From Symploca sp. SIO2E9 (GTDB taxonomy: Bacteria; Cyanobacteriota; Cyanobacteriia; Cyanobacteriales; Coleofasciculaceae), in NCBI GenBank assembly GCA_010692645.1, contig JAAHGS010000025.1, positions 1 to 63,714 of the forward strand: a stretch of 63,714 bases of DNA, written 5' to 3'. The stretch's first letter is position 1. Each line of letters begins with the position of its first letter. The notes under the pieces are model-generated. The model saw only the letters and a list, made by a program, of their open reading frames with translations. It did no database searches and had not been told where the DNA came from. Shown here one piece after another: positions 18,894 to 28,234 of the stretch. Position numbers and translations under genes: made by a program.

Positions 18894-20078
18894 ATGCGTA
18901 TCCTAACTGTCCACAACCACTACCAGCAACTTGGAGGTGAGGATACAATCTTCGCTACCGAATCTGACTTGTTGGAGTCTTACGGTCACCAAGTGCGACG
19001 TTACACAATTCACAACGACCAAGTCAAGGAAATGGGTTCCCTAGCTTTGACCAAGGCGACTCTGTGGAATAGTAAAATCTATCAGGATTTAAGGACTCTC
19101 ATCCGTCAGGAAAAACCGCAAGTTGCACACTTCCACAATACTTTTCCCCTGATTTCTCCAGCAGCTTACCACGCAGCCCAGGCGGAAGGCGTGCCAGTTG
19201 TTCAAACTTTACACAATTTTCGTCTGCTTTGCAGTAACGGTCTCTTTTTCCGGGATGGTCAGATTTGTGAAGACTGCCTAGGCAAAAGAGTAGCATGGTC
19301 AGGAGTGATTCATGGCTGCTATCGGGACAGTCGAATTGCCAGTGGTGCAGTCACAGCAATGGTCAATTTCCATTCCCTTCTAGGAACCTGGACAAATGCA
19401 GTAGATGTATTTATTGCCTATAGTCACTTTGCTCTCGATAAATTTATTCAAGGTGGTTTACCCAAAGAAAAAATTGAGTTCAAGACTAACTTTCTGTATC
19501 CGGCTCCTGAACTAGGAAAAGGGAGCGGCGCTTACGCAATGTTTGCAGGCAGACTATCACCGGAAAAAGGTACAGGCACATTGCTTGAGGCTTGGAAGCA
19601 ACTAGGTGGCAAGATTCCCCTCAAGATTGTTGGGGATGGTCCTCTTGGTTTCCAGGTAGCTCAGATGGCACAGCAGATGCCGGGGGTAGAATGGCTGGGA
19701 CGCAAGCCTTTGTCAGAGGTTTATGAAATGATGGGGGAAGCCTCCTTCTTAGTCATTGCTTCGGAGTGGTACGAAACCTTTGGAAGAGTAGGAATTGAGG
19801 CCTTGGCTAAAGGAACGCCATTGATTGTTTCTGATATCGGAGCACTAGCTGAACTAGTGGAACCAAACTATAATGGGCTCCGCTTCCGTCCTGGTAACTC
19901 AGCAGACCTAGCTGCTAAGGTAGAGTGGGTTCTCAATCATCCAGAGGAGTTGAGCAAAATGCGCCATTCGGCTCGTGCCTCATTTGAAGCTAAGTACACC
20001 GCACCGGATAATTACCAGCGGTTAATGGAAATTTACGAACTGGCTCGCAGTAGGCAACAAGTTACTAGCCACAAGTAA
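18894..20078 (+). CDS. GT4-family glycosyltransferase
   Basis: The 394-residue protein starts MRILTVHNHYQQLGGEDTIFATE, the usual opening of a GT4 subgroup with a GGED loop. VAHFHNTFPLISPAAYHAA and VVQTLHNFRLLCSNGLFFRDG are also subgroup-typical. A Cys-rich segment (CEDCLGKRVAWSGVIHGCYRDS) follows, as in many homologues. The C-terminal half has AMFAGRLSPEKGTGTLLEAW, GDGPLGFQV and YETFGRVGIEALAKGTPLIVS with the E-x7-E-like motif. It is upstream of the polymerase-like gene. Confidence 0.87.
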   Translation: MRILTVHNHYQQLGGEDTIFATESDLLESYGHQVRRYTIHNDQVKEMGSLALTKATLWNSKIYQDLRTLIRQEKPQVAHFHNTFPLISPAAYHAAQAEGVPVVQTLHNFRLLCSNGLFFRDGQICEDCLGKRVAWSGVIHGCYRDSRIASGAVTAMVNFHSLLGTWTNAVDVFIAYSHFALDKFIQGGLPKEKIEFKTNFLYPAPELGKGSGAYAMFAGRLSPEKGTGTLLEAWKQLGGKIPLKIVGDGPLGFQVAQMAQQMPGVEWLGRKPLSEVYEMMGEASFLVIASEWYETFGRVGIEALAKGTPLIVSDIGALAELVEPNYNGLRFRPGNSADLAAKVEWVLNHPEELSKMRHSARASFEAKYTAPDNYQRLMEIYELARSRQQVTSHK

Positions 20079-20164
20079 AGTTAAGATGTTCAGGAAGCAA
20101 AACAGTGAACTATACAACTACTAAACATATGACTAATTTTTGATTTTTATTCAATCTAAATTAA

Positions 20165-21505
20165 ATGAAATCAGGAGCAGCATTATCCGGGAAAAAAAAA
20201 GGATTTATCAAAAGCTCTACATTGGTGCTGTTGGCGTTTGCCACTATGTTTTTTTCGCGCTGTTTCGATACTTTAGGCGCACCCTCAACTATCAATTTTC
20301 TCCACTTTGCAACAGTTCCTTTTGCCTGTGGAGTAACATTGCTCAAGAGTAGGAGCAAGGATCGTCATCAAATTGCAATTTCCTGGGCACTCATCACTGG
20401 GCTATTTATTTTATTTTGGGCAATATTTGCCAGTGCCCTTTGGAATCAGGCAGGAGTGATTAACGCAGTCCTATCATTCATGTTGCTCGGGGAACCTTTT
20501 GTAATGCTACTGGCAATAATTAGCCTGCCAATGTCCCCAGCCAGCTTGGAAAAATTCAAAACCTGGATGAGACGTTTTTTCTTTTTCCACCTCTTTCTTG
20601 CCTTGTTCCAGCGTCATGTTCTCAGAATGAATACTTGGAATACCCCTGGCTTAGCGTCTCCAGACCACATCCAGGGGGTTTTCTGGAGATCAGGAGCTGG
20701 GCATGTTGTTGGTGCTTCCGTTTCATTAAGCTTTGGTGTGTATTATCTCGTGTCTGCTAAAACCGTTCCCATTTGGATTCGGGCAGCTGTTGCTCTTGCT
20801 ACATTTTGGCAAATGCTAATTGCTGATGCGAAGCAGGTACTCCTAGCTTTTCTAGTAGGAGGAGTACTTTTGATACTAACTAAAGTTAAAGACATTACAA
20901 AATTGATAAAGTATGTCATAGGAGCAATTGTGTTGGTTTACGTCTTGCTCTGGTGCCTGCAAAATGTAGAAGCCTTCGCTGCTTTTAATGTTTGGATGAG
21001 ACCACACATCTACGGTCCTGAGGGCGAGGCTACTCTACTCAAAACTGCCACTTTTCGTATTGTCCCTTCATACTATGAGTCATTCATGAATTGGTTACTT
21101 GGTCTTGGACCTGGTCACACTGTGGGTCGCTTAGGAGGGTGGATGATTAAGGAATATGCAGATTTGTTAGAACCCTTAGGCTCTACTAGACATCCTGCTA
21201 GTCGTGATGTCTGGCAAGCGGTGGCAGCAAGTTACCTTGGGGCTTCATCAAGCATGTTCTCTCCTCTGTTCGGTTGGGCAGGGATATGGGGAGATCTGGG
21301 TTTTTTAGGTCTAGCAGCCTATCTGTTCCTCTCATTTTTAGTCTGGCGCTATCTTTGCTTGGATGACTTTTCTCGATTCTTGATGTTCAGTGTATTCGCC
21401 ATCGGTCTAGTTTTTTCTCAGATGGAAGAACCAGGTTATATGCTCTCTGTGGCTGCAATGATTGGGCTGCAATGGCATGAACATCAAGGGACTTCCAGAA
21501 AATAA
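20165..21505 (+). CDS. O-antigen polymerase/ligase-like membrane protein (Wzy-type)
   Basis: The 446-residue polytopic protein has about ten to twelve hydrophobic segments. A large loop before the final helices contains charged and Gly/His residues (LGLGPGHTVGRLGGWM, then the TRHPASRDVW segment), as in Wzy/WaaL proteins. It is the last gene of the forward block. A polymerase fits with the Wzx flippase (28235-29635), the SLBB export protein and the BY-kinase in this locus. The sequence alone does not separate polymerase from ligase. Confidence 0.68.
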   Translation: MKSGAALSGKKKGFIKSSTLVLLAFATMFFSRCFDTLGAPSTINFLHFATVPFACGVTLLKSRSKDRHQIAISWALITGLFILFWAIFASALWNQAGVINAVLSFMLLGEPFVMLLAIISLPMSPASLEKFKTWMRRFFFFHLFLALFQRHVLRMNTWNTPGLASPDHIQGVFWRSGAGHVVGASVSLSFGVYYLVSAKTVPIWIRAAVALATFWQMLIADAKQVLLAFLVGGVLLILTKVKDITKLIKYVIGAIVLVYVLLWCLQNVEAFAAFNVWMRPHIYGPEGEATLLKTATFRIVPSYYESFMNWLLGLGPGHTVGRLGGWMIKEYADLLEPLGSTRHPASRDVWQAVAASYLGASSSMFSPLFGWAGIWGDLGFLGLAAYLFLSFLVWRYLCLDDFSRFLMFSVFAIGLVFSQMEEPGYMLSVAAMIGLQWHEHQGTSRK

Positions 21506-21529
21506 TATATTACTTTTTGAAAGTCCCTT
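21486..21529. terminator. Possible hairpin between convergent blocks
   Basis: A perfect 9-base inverted repeat (AAGGGACTT / AAGTCCCTT) with a 26-base AT-rich loop overlaps the stop codon of the Wzy-like gene. It sits where the forward and reverse polysaccharide blocks converge. There is no strong T-run after either arm, so a terminator role is only suggested by position. Confidence 0.35.
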
Positions 21530-21564
21530 AACAAGCTCAAATTAAGACAAGATTTTTTCAAAAT

Positions 21565-22719
21565 TCAATTAATCGAGGTTTTCTGATCAATACTCCTCTT
21601 TAATTGCTTAATTAACTTAATTAGGTAATTCCAGTCAACAGTGACATCTGTTTCCCTGAAATTAATGTCCATGCTTCCAGGATTACTACCGAGACTGTAA
21701 TAGTCCATATTAAGTTGATTTGCCATTATTGCGTAACACCAAGGAGCAAATTTAGGATGAAAAATTTCAACAACTTTAGTACCCGGTTGACACCAAAGAA
21801 TATTAGCTATGCCAGCACCATGAATACCGATAACTATCTGTGCATTGGCGAAGGCTGCAATTTGTTCTTTTATAGAAACATTCGTCGGATCAAAAAAACT
21901 AATTCCAAGTTCTCTCAAATTTGATCTCATGTTTTCGTCAAGTCCAATTGCTCTCCGATATACTCCAAGGCGTTCAACAAACAATATACTTTCATGCTGA
22001 TGAACTATATCTTGTTTAGCCATCAAGAATTTTCGACTAATTTTAAGTAGCTCCAAGGGTGCACATAAAAACCACATTCTATCTTTCTCTCGAAAATAAA
22101 TTTGAGATTCAGGTGCTAGGATGAAACAATTGTTACTCGAATCAATTATTTGTCCCTCATTACAACCCAAAAGCTTTAAATAATCGACTAAAAATTTTGG
22201 TTGCTTATTAAAAACAAAATTGGCATTTAACCACTCTCCCGGAGAAAGTGTTGCCTTTATCAAGCATAGTTCCGGAAGTAATTGCAAAACAAAATCTCCA
22301 TAGGTTAGAAATTGCTGCGGCCAGTTGCATATAATTGTTCCAGAAATGCTTCGTCTTCTCTTGGTAAAAGACTGCAGGTATCCCATTATATTATAAGATT
22401 GCTGTCCTTTGAATCCAGTGCAAAGTATTTTATCGTCACTGCAAATACCTCCAGAAGGAAGAATTCGGAGGTTTTGAGTTGCTGAATTCCTTACCCTGAA
22501 GAGTATTGAGCTAGGATAAGATACTTTTATAGGAAGCTTTGTGCTTATGCCAGCAATTGAAAGACAGCTTAATTCAAAACTATTTGTCTTGGAGATTGGC
22601 TCTAGAAAATCTAATCTCCTTGTATCGTCTCTGCTTAATGGTGTGCAAAATAGAGAAGACGCTTTCAACAAAATATTTTTCGCTTTTTCTTTTATGTATC
22701 TCTGCACAAAATATTTCAT
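21565..22719 (-). CDS. GT61-family glycosyltransferase
   Basis: The 384-residue protein ends with the DUF563/GT61 signature IVIGIHGAGIANILWCQPGTKVVEIF, then WCYAIMANQLNMDYYSLG. Upstream parts such as PQQFLTYGDFVLQLLPELCLI fit the family. A Shine-Dalgarno AGGAG lies nine bases before ATG 22719. It is the last gene of the reverse block. It follows a truncated sulfotransferase gene, and the DNA around it is more AT-rich than its neighbours, which may reflect a recent insertion. Confidence 0.82.
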   Translation of the reverse strand: MKYFVQRYIKEKAKNILLKASSLFCTPLSRDDTRRLDFLEPISKTNSFELSCLSIAGISTKLPIKVSYPSSILFRVRNSATQNLRILPSGGICSDDKILCTGFKGQQSYNIMGYLQSFTKRRRSISGTIICNWPQQFLTYGDFVLQLLPELCLIKATLSPGEWLNANFVFNKQPKFLVDYLKLLGCNEGQIIDSSNNCFILAPESQIYFREKDRMWFLCAPLELLKISRKFLMAKQDIVHQHESILFVERLGVYRRAIGLDENMRSNLRELGISFFDPTNVSIKEQIAAFANAQIVIGIHGAGIANILWCQPGTKVVEIFHPKFAPWCYAIMANQLNMDYYSLGSNPGSMDINFRETDVTVDWNYLIKLIKQLKRSIDQKTSIN

Positions 22720-22826
22720 ATCTTCGTACTCCTAATGATAAGAAGGATATAAGTGAAAAAAAATCGAGGAAAGTGAGAACTTTCCCCATGGATGTAAAAA
22801 AAAATCTCTGTTTATTAAAAGAGTGA

Positions 22827-23219
22827 TTATTCTATAATAGCTTGATTAATTTCGACTGAAATCACTCTTTTCTTCCACTCATGAATGTATTGTGATTTGA
22901 GTCGGTCAATTGGATGGCGCATCACATAAATCAACCTCACATCTGGCAGATATTGATACATGCGCTCAATCGTCTGTGAGTAGGTAGGTAGTTTCGTGTA
23001 GTGTGTACTTGATTGGCCACACAAATCATCAGCTTTAGCTGATTCTAACAAAGATAGATACCAGTTTATTCCCTTAGCGTACCTTTCATCGTTGCTGAAA
23101 AAGTTAGGTTCTTTCAGCTTAGTCATGAAAATACCTGGCTGGCGTGCCAGTTGTTCATGCAGTGTAGTAGTTGCGCATTTCATTGCGCCAATGATTATAA
23201 AATTTGGACTGTTATTCAT
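22827..23219 (-). pseudogene. Sulfotransferase, C-terminally truncated
   Basis: The 130-residue frame carries both PAPS-binding motifs, FIIIGAMKCATTTLHEQLAR (5'-PSB) and VRLIYVMRHPIDRLKSQY (3'-PB). It then stops after VEINQAIIE, roughly where the middle of a 280-300-residue sulfotransferase should be. No continuation is seen in any frame before the GT61 gene at 22719. It lies 17 bases downstream of the GT39 gene. It is probably a broken gene, since the acceptor-binding half is absent; a minimal functional domain cannot be excluded. Confidence 0.72.
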
Positions 23220-23236
23220 TATTTTTTATGTTTCAA

Positions 23237-24745
23237 CTATCTGGAAGCCGAACGCGGTGTAAGAAGAAAAATTTCCATCTTACCCGAGTACATATGATCT
23301 TCTTGCACCTGAAACTCTTCCTCAATAGTACTCCGGAACACCTCATGCCGCTTATCTCCACCCCTACCAGCGGCTCGAAAATAGGTCAACCATAGACGCG
23401 ATTGAATCTCTGGCAAGCTCTCAAGTGCTTGTTTAACAATTGACTTACTCATTTTTACGTTACCTGGAATGGTTTCCATAGCATAAACAGGTGCAGAACC
23501 GTGATAGGAATGATCAAATACAATACCAATACTCTCCTCTGATATGACAATGGCGTCGCCAGGTTTTTCTTTATTGCTAATCATTTGTACTGCACCGCGC
23601 CAATCCGCATTATCCAGCACGGTGTAATAACGTACTAATCCACCGCTGATGGCAACTATATACACAAGTGTCACTACAATCGCTACAGCACGCTGCCAGT
23701 GCCAAATTTTTACAAAGCTAGCGACTAAAAGAACAATCAGGTATGGGGAAATAAACAGTAAGTAGCGAGATGTCCAAAGGGAACTAGAGGTAATAGAAAC
23801 AAATAAAATAACAGCTGATGGCAGCAATGCCCATGCTGCAGTCCACAGAAGTCGTGCCGAGCGTTTTCCGTTAAATAGTAGAATGGCTGGCAAAACTGCC
23901 AAGATCAAACCGTACATCCCGTAAAACCAAAACTGATTCTGCGGTACCTTACGCAACGGCCAATAGACTGTAAAAGCAGGTAGTTGAGCGACCATTTCCA
24001 CAAAACCAGGACCTGACTTTGCCGATGCCCAACCACCATACATGTAGTCGTTTGTGGCGATCGCTAGTTTAAATGTGACCGGAAGCCACAAGAGACCAAT
24101 TAGTAGGAGTCCTCTGCCAAAAGCAAATAACACAGAGCGCTGGTTACGAAATCTTAACCAGATCAAGATTACATCCGGTAGTAGCAGCAGAACATTCAGC
24201 GGTACAGTATAGATAGCCAAGAGCCTAGTACCAGCCCACCAACGCATCGAGGAGACAGTTGGCTGCTCAAAACTACGCAATAAGACTAATGTGCCAGCCA
24301 TACTGAGGAAAGTACTCAGCATATACATCCGCACCGATTGTGAATGATGTATGAACAGGGGTGAGAGGGCAATTACCAAAGCAGAAATTAGACCCGTGGA
24401 CTTTCCAACTAGACGATAACCAAGCTGGTAGATTAGAAATACACATCCTATGCCAAAAATGACAGACAAGCTACGTAGCCAGGCATCACTGGTGCCAAAT
24501 AGCATCCAGACGCGTAGGAGCGCGAAGTAGAGTACTCTAAAGTTCAAGTTCAGGCTCTTGGCATCCCTAATACTGAAGAATTCATCTATCCACAGGCTTT
24601 CTGTGCCGAGTTGATAGAGGCGCAATGCTGTAGCTAACAGCAAGATTAAGATGATTGGAATGTTCTGCCGTAGCAAATCTACTGTCGTTGCTTTTCCTGT
24701 AGCTCTCTGATTTTTATCTATAGCTATCTGATTTTGCGTTTTCAT
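23237..24745 (-). CDS. GT39/GT83-family polyprenyl-phosphate-sugar glycosyltransferase
   Basis: The better start is ATG 24745; a TTG four codons earlier is less likely. The product is a 502-residue GT-C membrane protein with about eleven transmembrane segments. The first extracytoplasmic loop has the acidic motif LGTESLWIDEFFS, the catalytic-loop pattern of the PMT/ArnT superfamily, and LSPLFIHHSQSVRMYM follows as in relatives. Such enzymes transfer a sugar from a polyprenyl-phosphate donor outside the membrane. The adjacent GtrB/ArnC-like gene (24790-25824) would make that donor. Confidence 0.82.
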   Translation of the reverse strand: MKTQNQIAIDKNQRATGKATTVDLLRQNIPIILILLLATALRLYQLGTESLWIDEFFSIRDAKSLNLNFRVLYFALLRVWMLFGTSDAWLRSLSVIFGIGCVFLIYQLGYRLVGKSTGLISALVIALSPLFIHHSQSVRMYMLSTFLSMAGTLVLLRSFEQPTVSSMRWWAGTRLLAIYTVPLNVLLLLPDVILIWLRFRNQRSVLFAFGRGLLLIGLLWLPVTFKLAIATNDYMYGGWASAKSGPGFVEMVAQLPAFTVYWPLRKVPQNQFWFYGMYGLILAVLPAILLFNGKRSARLLWTAAWALLPSAVILFVSITSSSLWTSRYLLFISPYLIVLLVASFVKIWHWQRAVAIVVTLVYIVAISGGLVRYYTVLDNADWRGAVQMISNKEKPGDAIVISEESIGIVFDHSYHGSAPVYAMETIPGNVKMSKSIVKQALESLPEIQSRLWLTYFRAAGRGGDKRHEVFRSTIEEEFQVQEDHMYSGKMEIFLLTPRSASR

Positions 24746-24789
24746 GCCATTAACCAAAGTTAACTGAAAGTCTCAAGAGTGAACTCAAC

Positions 24790-25824
24790 TCAGGAGGTTC
24801 CTCGTCCCGACCCTACTACCTCTCGCACCCGATAAATCGGTCGGCTCTGAGACTCGTGGTAAGTTCGCATGGTTAGTTCAGCCAATAGACCGAAGCAAAA
24901 CAGTTGCACTCCTGCTAAGACAAGTGCTACGGATAAAAGCAACAAGGGTCTGTCCCTAATTCCCTCATTAAGGAAAAGCTTGATGAAGGTTAAATAGCCC
25001 CCCGAAACTATACCTAGTACCATAGTAATCATGCCCAATAGTCCAAAGACATGCATGGGTCTGGTTAAGAAAGTTTTCATGAAGGAGATTGTCAGCAAAT
25101 CCATCACCACCCGGAAGGTTCGATCTAGACCATACTTACTTCGACCATAGCGACGGGCATAGTGGCGTACAGGTATCTCGGTGATTCTTGCACCCTCAAT
25201 AAACGCTAAGGCTGGTAAAAATCGATGCAGTTCTCCATAAAGGTTCATATCTGCCACTAATTCAGCTCGGTAGGCTTTAAGAGAACAGCCATAATCATGC
25301 AATTTCACTCCTGTGACTCGTCCAATTAGTAAGTTGGCGATTTTGGAGGGAAGCAGTCGAGTCAAAGCTGCATCTTGTCTTTCTTTGCGCCAGCCACTGA
25401 CTAAATCATAGCCTTCTTCCAACTTAGCCAGAAGTTGGGGAATATCGGCAGGGTCATTCTGTAGATCTCCATCTAATGTGACAATCACGGGAGCCTGCGC
25501 GTGTTTGAAGCCAGCAGCCATTGCCGGAGTTTGACCATAATTGCGGCGTAGAATAACTGCTTGCAAGTCAGTGCGGCTTCGAGCTTGTTCCTTGAGCAGT
25601 TCAGTGGAACCGTCTCGCGAGCCGTCATCTACACAGACGATTTCGTAGTTGAGCTGACTTGCCTGTAAGGTTGTTGCGATCGCATCAATCAGGTGGGGTA
25701 AGCTCTCCACTTCGTTGTGAATCGGTATAACCACTGATAAATCCAGCTTAGAGGGAGTTAAATGCTCCTCGTGAGCTACTTGCCGGTAATCGAGACTATT
25801 TTGATCTTTTGTATATGATTGCAT
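24790..25824 (-). CDS. GT2 polyprenyl-phosphate glycosyltransferase (GtrB/DPM1/ArnC-like)
   Basis: The 344-residue protein has the GT-A opening DLSVVIPIHNEVESLPHLIDAI, CVDDGSRDGSTELLK, the DLQNDPADIP acidic motif and the family KAYRAELV/HRFLPALAF region. Two C-terminal transmembrane helices lie at about residues 250-320. This architecture belongs to enzymes that load sugar onto undecaprenyl phosphate. It is directly upstream of the GT39 gene on the same strand, a standard donor-maker plus donor-user pair. Confidence 0.88.
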   Translation of the reverse strand: MQSYTKDQNSLDYRQVAHEEHLTPSKLDLSVVIPIHNEVESLPHLIDAIATTLQASQLNYEIVCVDDGSRDGSTELLKEQARSRTDLQAVILRRNYGQTPAMAAGFKHAQAPVIVTLDGDLQNDPADIPQLLAKLEEGYDLVSGWRKERQDAALTRLLPSKIANLLIGRVTGVKLHDYGCSLKAYRAELVADMNLYGELHRFLPALAFIEGARITEIPVRHYARRYGRSKYGLDRTFRVVMDLLTISFMKTFLTRPMHVFGLLGMITMVLGIVSGGYLTFIKLFLNEGIRDRPLLLLSVALVLAGVQLFCFGLLAELTMRTYHESQSRPIYRVREVVGSGRGTS

Positions 25825-25900
25825 TTTTATCTTTCCTAATATTGTTTTTAATTTTTACGGTGGCATAATCTCCAAGGGGACACTAAATCTCAAGAAAAGC

Positions 25901-27421
25901 TCATGGACTGTAGTAGTTCCAAGTCATCTTGCTACGGCGGTAGTGGTTTTGGGTCCATAGCCTGGGATGGTCGGGATTTGGATTCACCTCAGAGTTATAG
26001 TAGATGTGTAGCTGATTACCATTAAGTACAATCAACTCCTCACGCCAATCTCCAGAGACATCAGCCACATAAAGTCGGTCAGCCTTCTGCTTGAGTTTAT
26101 GGAGAAATTGCCCACTAATTGGGTCAAAAATGGCGATGTCTCCTGACTTGTGGCGCTCTTTGGCTGCAGCTAATTGCTTCGACTCCCCTGTCCAGTCAAT
26201 TGTGAAGATGACTTCTACACCCTGATTGGTCCAGCCTTCGGGAGCAACATCGTCCATTTCATATTTGGCGATAAGTTTACCTTGTGCATCAAAGATGAAG
26301 GGTTTCTGGTGTTCGTTGTAACGACTGCGGCACCAAATTTCTAATCCCGGACGTTTAGGGTCAAAGTCTCCGACTGCGGCATTTTGAGGTTCCTGATGCT
26401 GGTAGTGAGTTTCCCAGATTAGTCTCTCATAGTTATAGAGGAAAATGCGATTGCCGCCTGGGGCAAGGCGATTGACAATACGATTGCCAAGACTGGAAAT
26501 GGAATTATTGCCTGGTATAATTCTCTTCTGCTTGCCTCCCTCTTCCAGCACTACTACTTCTAATCCTGGGATATCTGGGCGGACATCGGCGACAAAGAGT
26601 GAGTCGATATGACCTTTTAAGGGAATCTGGAACAAGGTTTCACCCTTGGAATTGACAATCATCCCACCTAAGACTTCATCTATACCGTCCCCATCTAGAT
26701 CTGCCACCCGTGCGCCATTATGGGCATTGGCAATAAAATCGTCCCTTGTCCACAGTGGCTTTGGACTCTCTTCCTGTATCAAATCGTCTACCGCGTAAGC
26801 TGCTAGATAGCGACCTATGCGGTATCCTTCAGCGTTAGTGGCTTGGAGTAGTAGGTCACGATCACCTTCGCCTCGGAAATTGGCGATTACTAGGTGCTCC
26901 CAACGCTCTGTACCTTCTGGAGATGAGAGTTTGAGAGTTTGCTGAGTCTCTCCATTGACACCATGAACAATATGGAGAGTATTGTCCTTGGTTAAAAACA
27001 GAACTTCTGTCTTTTGATCTCCATCTACGTCAGCAGCTTGGATACCTGGTCCATGCCACCCTGGCAATCCCTGCTGATTTGGATGTCCAGCCACTTGAAT
27101 GTTGATTTGCTTTGTCCAAAGCTTTTTTCCGGAATGATTGTAAACTGCAATATGACCAGGTTTAGTAACGATGAAATCTTTCTGGTCATCATCATTGATA
27201 TCTATTGTAATCAGTCCGCCGATGCCCTCTTCTTGAGGGTGTAAATCTAATTGGATAGCCTGAGGGTTGATCGTGGAATAGGGTAAATCAACCTTATTGC
27301 TATTGGTTTTCGCCGTACATCCCCAGCTAAAAATACTGAAAAAAATCAAAAAAAACGCTGTTTTATGTGTAATATTTTGGGTGCTGATGTTGGGCAATAT
27401 CTTTGGCGTTGCTATCTTCAT
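25901..27421 (-). CDS. FG-GAP/VCBS-type beta-propeller lipoprotein
   Basis: The 506-residue protein has a signal peptide ending in a lipobox (IFSWGC, Cys at about residue 35). Repeated Ca-binding-like Asp motifs follow: DINDDDQKDFIV, DVDGDQKTEVLFL, DLDGDGIDEVLGG, DFDPKRPGLEIWC and DVSGDWREELIVL. These are FG-GAP/VCBS blades of an extracellular beta-propeller, some resembling rhamnogalacturonan-lyase-like propellers. It is likely anchored in the envelope and may bind or process the polysaccharide. It lies upstream of GtrB and downstream of a methyltransferase gene on the same strand. Confidence 0.78.
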   Translation of the reverse strand: MKIATPKILPNISTQNITHKTAFFLIFFSIFSWGCTAKTNSNKVDLPYSTINPQAIQLDLHPQEEGIGGLITIDINDDDQKDFIVTKPGHIAVYNHSGKKLWTKQINIQVAGHPNQQGLPGWHGPGIQAADVDGDQKTEVLFLTKDNTLHIVHGVNGETQQTLKLSSPEGTERWEHLVIANFRGEGDRDLLLQATNAEGYRIGRYLAAYAVDDLIQEESPKPLWTRDDFIANAHNGARVADLDGDGIDEVLGGMIVNSKGETLFQIPLKGHIDSLFVADVRPDIPGLEVVVLEEGGKQKRIIPGNNSISSLGNRIVNRLAPGGNRIFLYNYERLIWETHYQHQEPQNAAVGDFDPKRPGLEIWCRSRYNEHQKPFIFDAQGKLIAKYEMDDVAPEGWTNQGVEVIFTIDWTGESKQLAAAKERHKSGDIAIFDPISGQFLHKLKQKADRLYVADVSGDWREELIVLNGNQLHIYYNSEVNPNPDHPRLWTQNHYRRSKMTWNYYSP

Positions 27422-27460
27422 GCCTATCTATAATAGTATTTAGGGTGGTATAGGCTGGAG

Positions 27461-28213
27461 TCATAATATTTTAGTTTGATTCCTAGCTGTGATGTAAAAA
27501 TTTGTTCTGAGGCCCAAAGGCAATTGATCTGGATTTATTATCCTTAATATAAAAAGTCCAATTTTTCCCAGATGATTTTTTACTTTAATTTTGAAGAATT
27601 CAGTAACTACTGAAATATCATAAAAACTTACTTCTTCAAAAGAATTTTTTCTGAATCTTCTCAGGATTGACCAATAGCTATGCAATGAACAATGATCAGC
27701 TTGCCATTTGGTAAAGCTTCTCCATCTAATTGTTTCAAAAATGACATTAGTGAGCTTGTTAGGTGTTTGTAGAAGGTAAAAGCCTCCAGGCTTCAAAACT
27801 CTTTTCACTTCCTGCAAATGTTGATCAGAATCTGGAATATGCTCAAAAACATCAAAACTGATTACTACATCAAAGGAATTATCAGGAAAGGGTAAAATTT
27901 CGGAGGTGACTATCTCTAAAGGCAAATTGCCATGGAGATGCTTGCTTTCCTCAATCCTGGACTTATTGATCTCTACACCTCTTATGTCATAACCTCTGCT
28001 GTGAAAATATTTGAGCAAGCTGCCAGTGCCACTACCTATTTCCAGGATTTTTATCTGTTTATTAATTAGAGCCGTTTCATTAAGGAAGCGAATATTTGCA
28101 TCGAGATTCCCAAATTCTTTTCTTTCATCAAAATTATCTATGACTTTTTTCATTTCAAAAATCCTCTTATAACAAAGATAATTTAATCTTATAAAGTTTG
28201 TTTTTGCTGTCAC
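27461..28213 (-). CDS. Class I SAM-dependent methyltransferase
   Basis: The protein has 250 residues from GTG 28213; ATG 28153 (MKKVIDNFDER) is an alternative start giving 230 residues. The SAM-binding motif I is ILEIGSGTGSLLKYF, followed by the acidic VEIN, then DNSFDVVISFDVFEHIPD (motif II region) and VKRVLKPGGFYLLQTPN. It belongs to the Methyltransf_11/23 group. It probably methylates a sugar or carries out small-molecule O-methylation in the polysaccharide pathway. It follows the Wzx gene by 21 bases. Confidence 0.83.
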   Translation of the reverse strand: MTAKTNFIRLNYLCYKRIFEMKKVIDNFDERKEFGNLDANIRFLNETALINKQIKILEIGSGTGSLLKYFHSRGYDIRGVEINKSRIEESKHLHGNLPLEIVTSEILPFPDNSFDVVISFDVFEHIPDSDQHLQEVKRVLKPGGFYLLQTPNKLTNVIFETIRWRSFTKWQADHCSLHSYWSILRRFRKNSFEEVSFYDISVVTEFFKIKVKNHLGKIGLFILRIINPDQLPLGLRTNFYITARNQTKIL

Positions 28214-28234
28214 TCATATTTTTACTAAAGTCCT

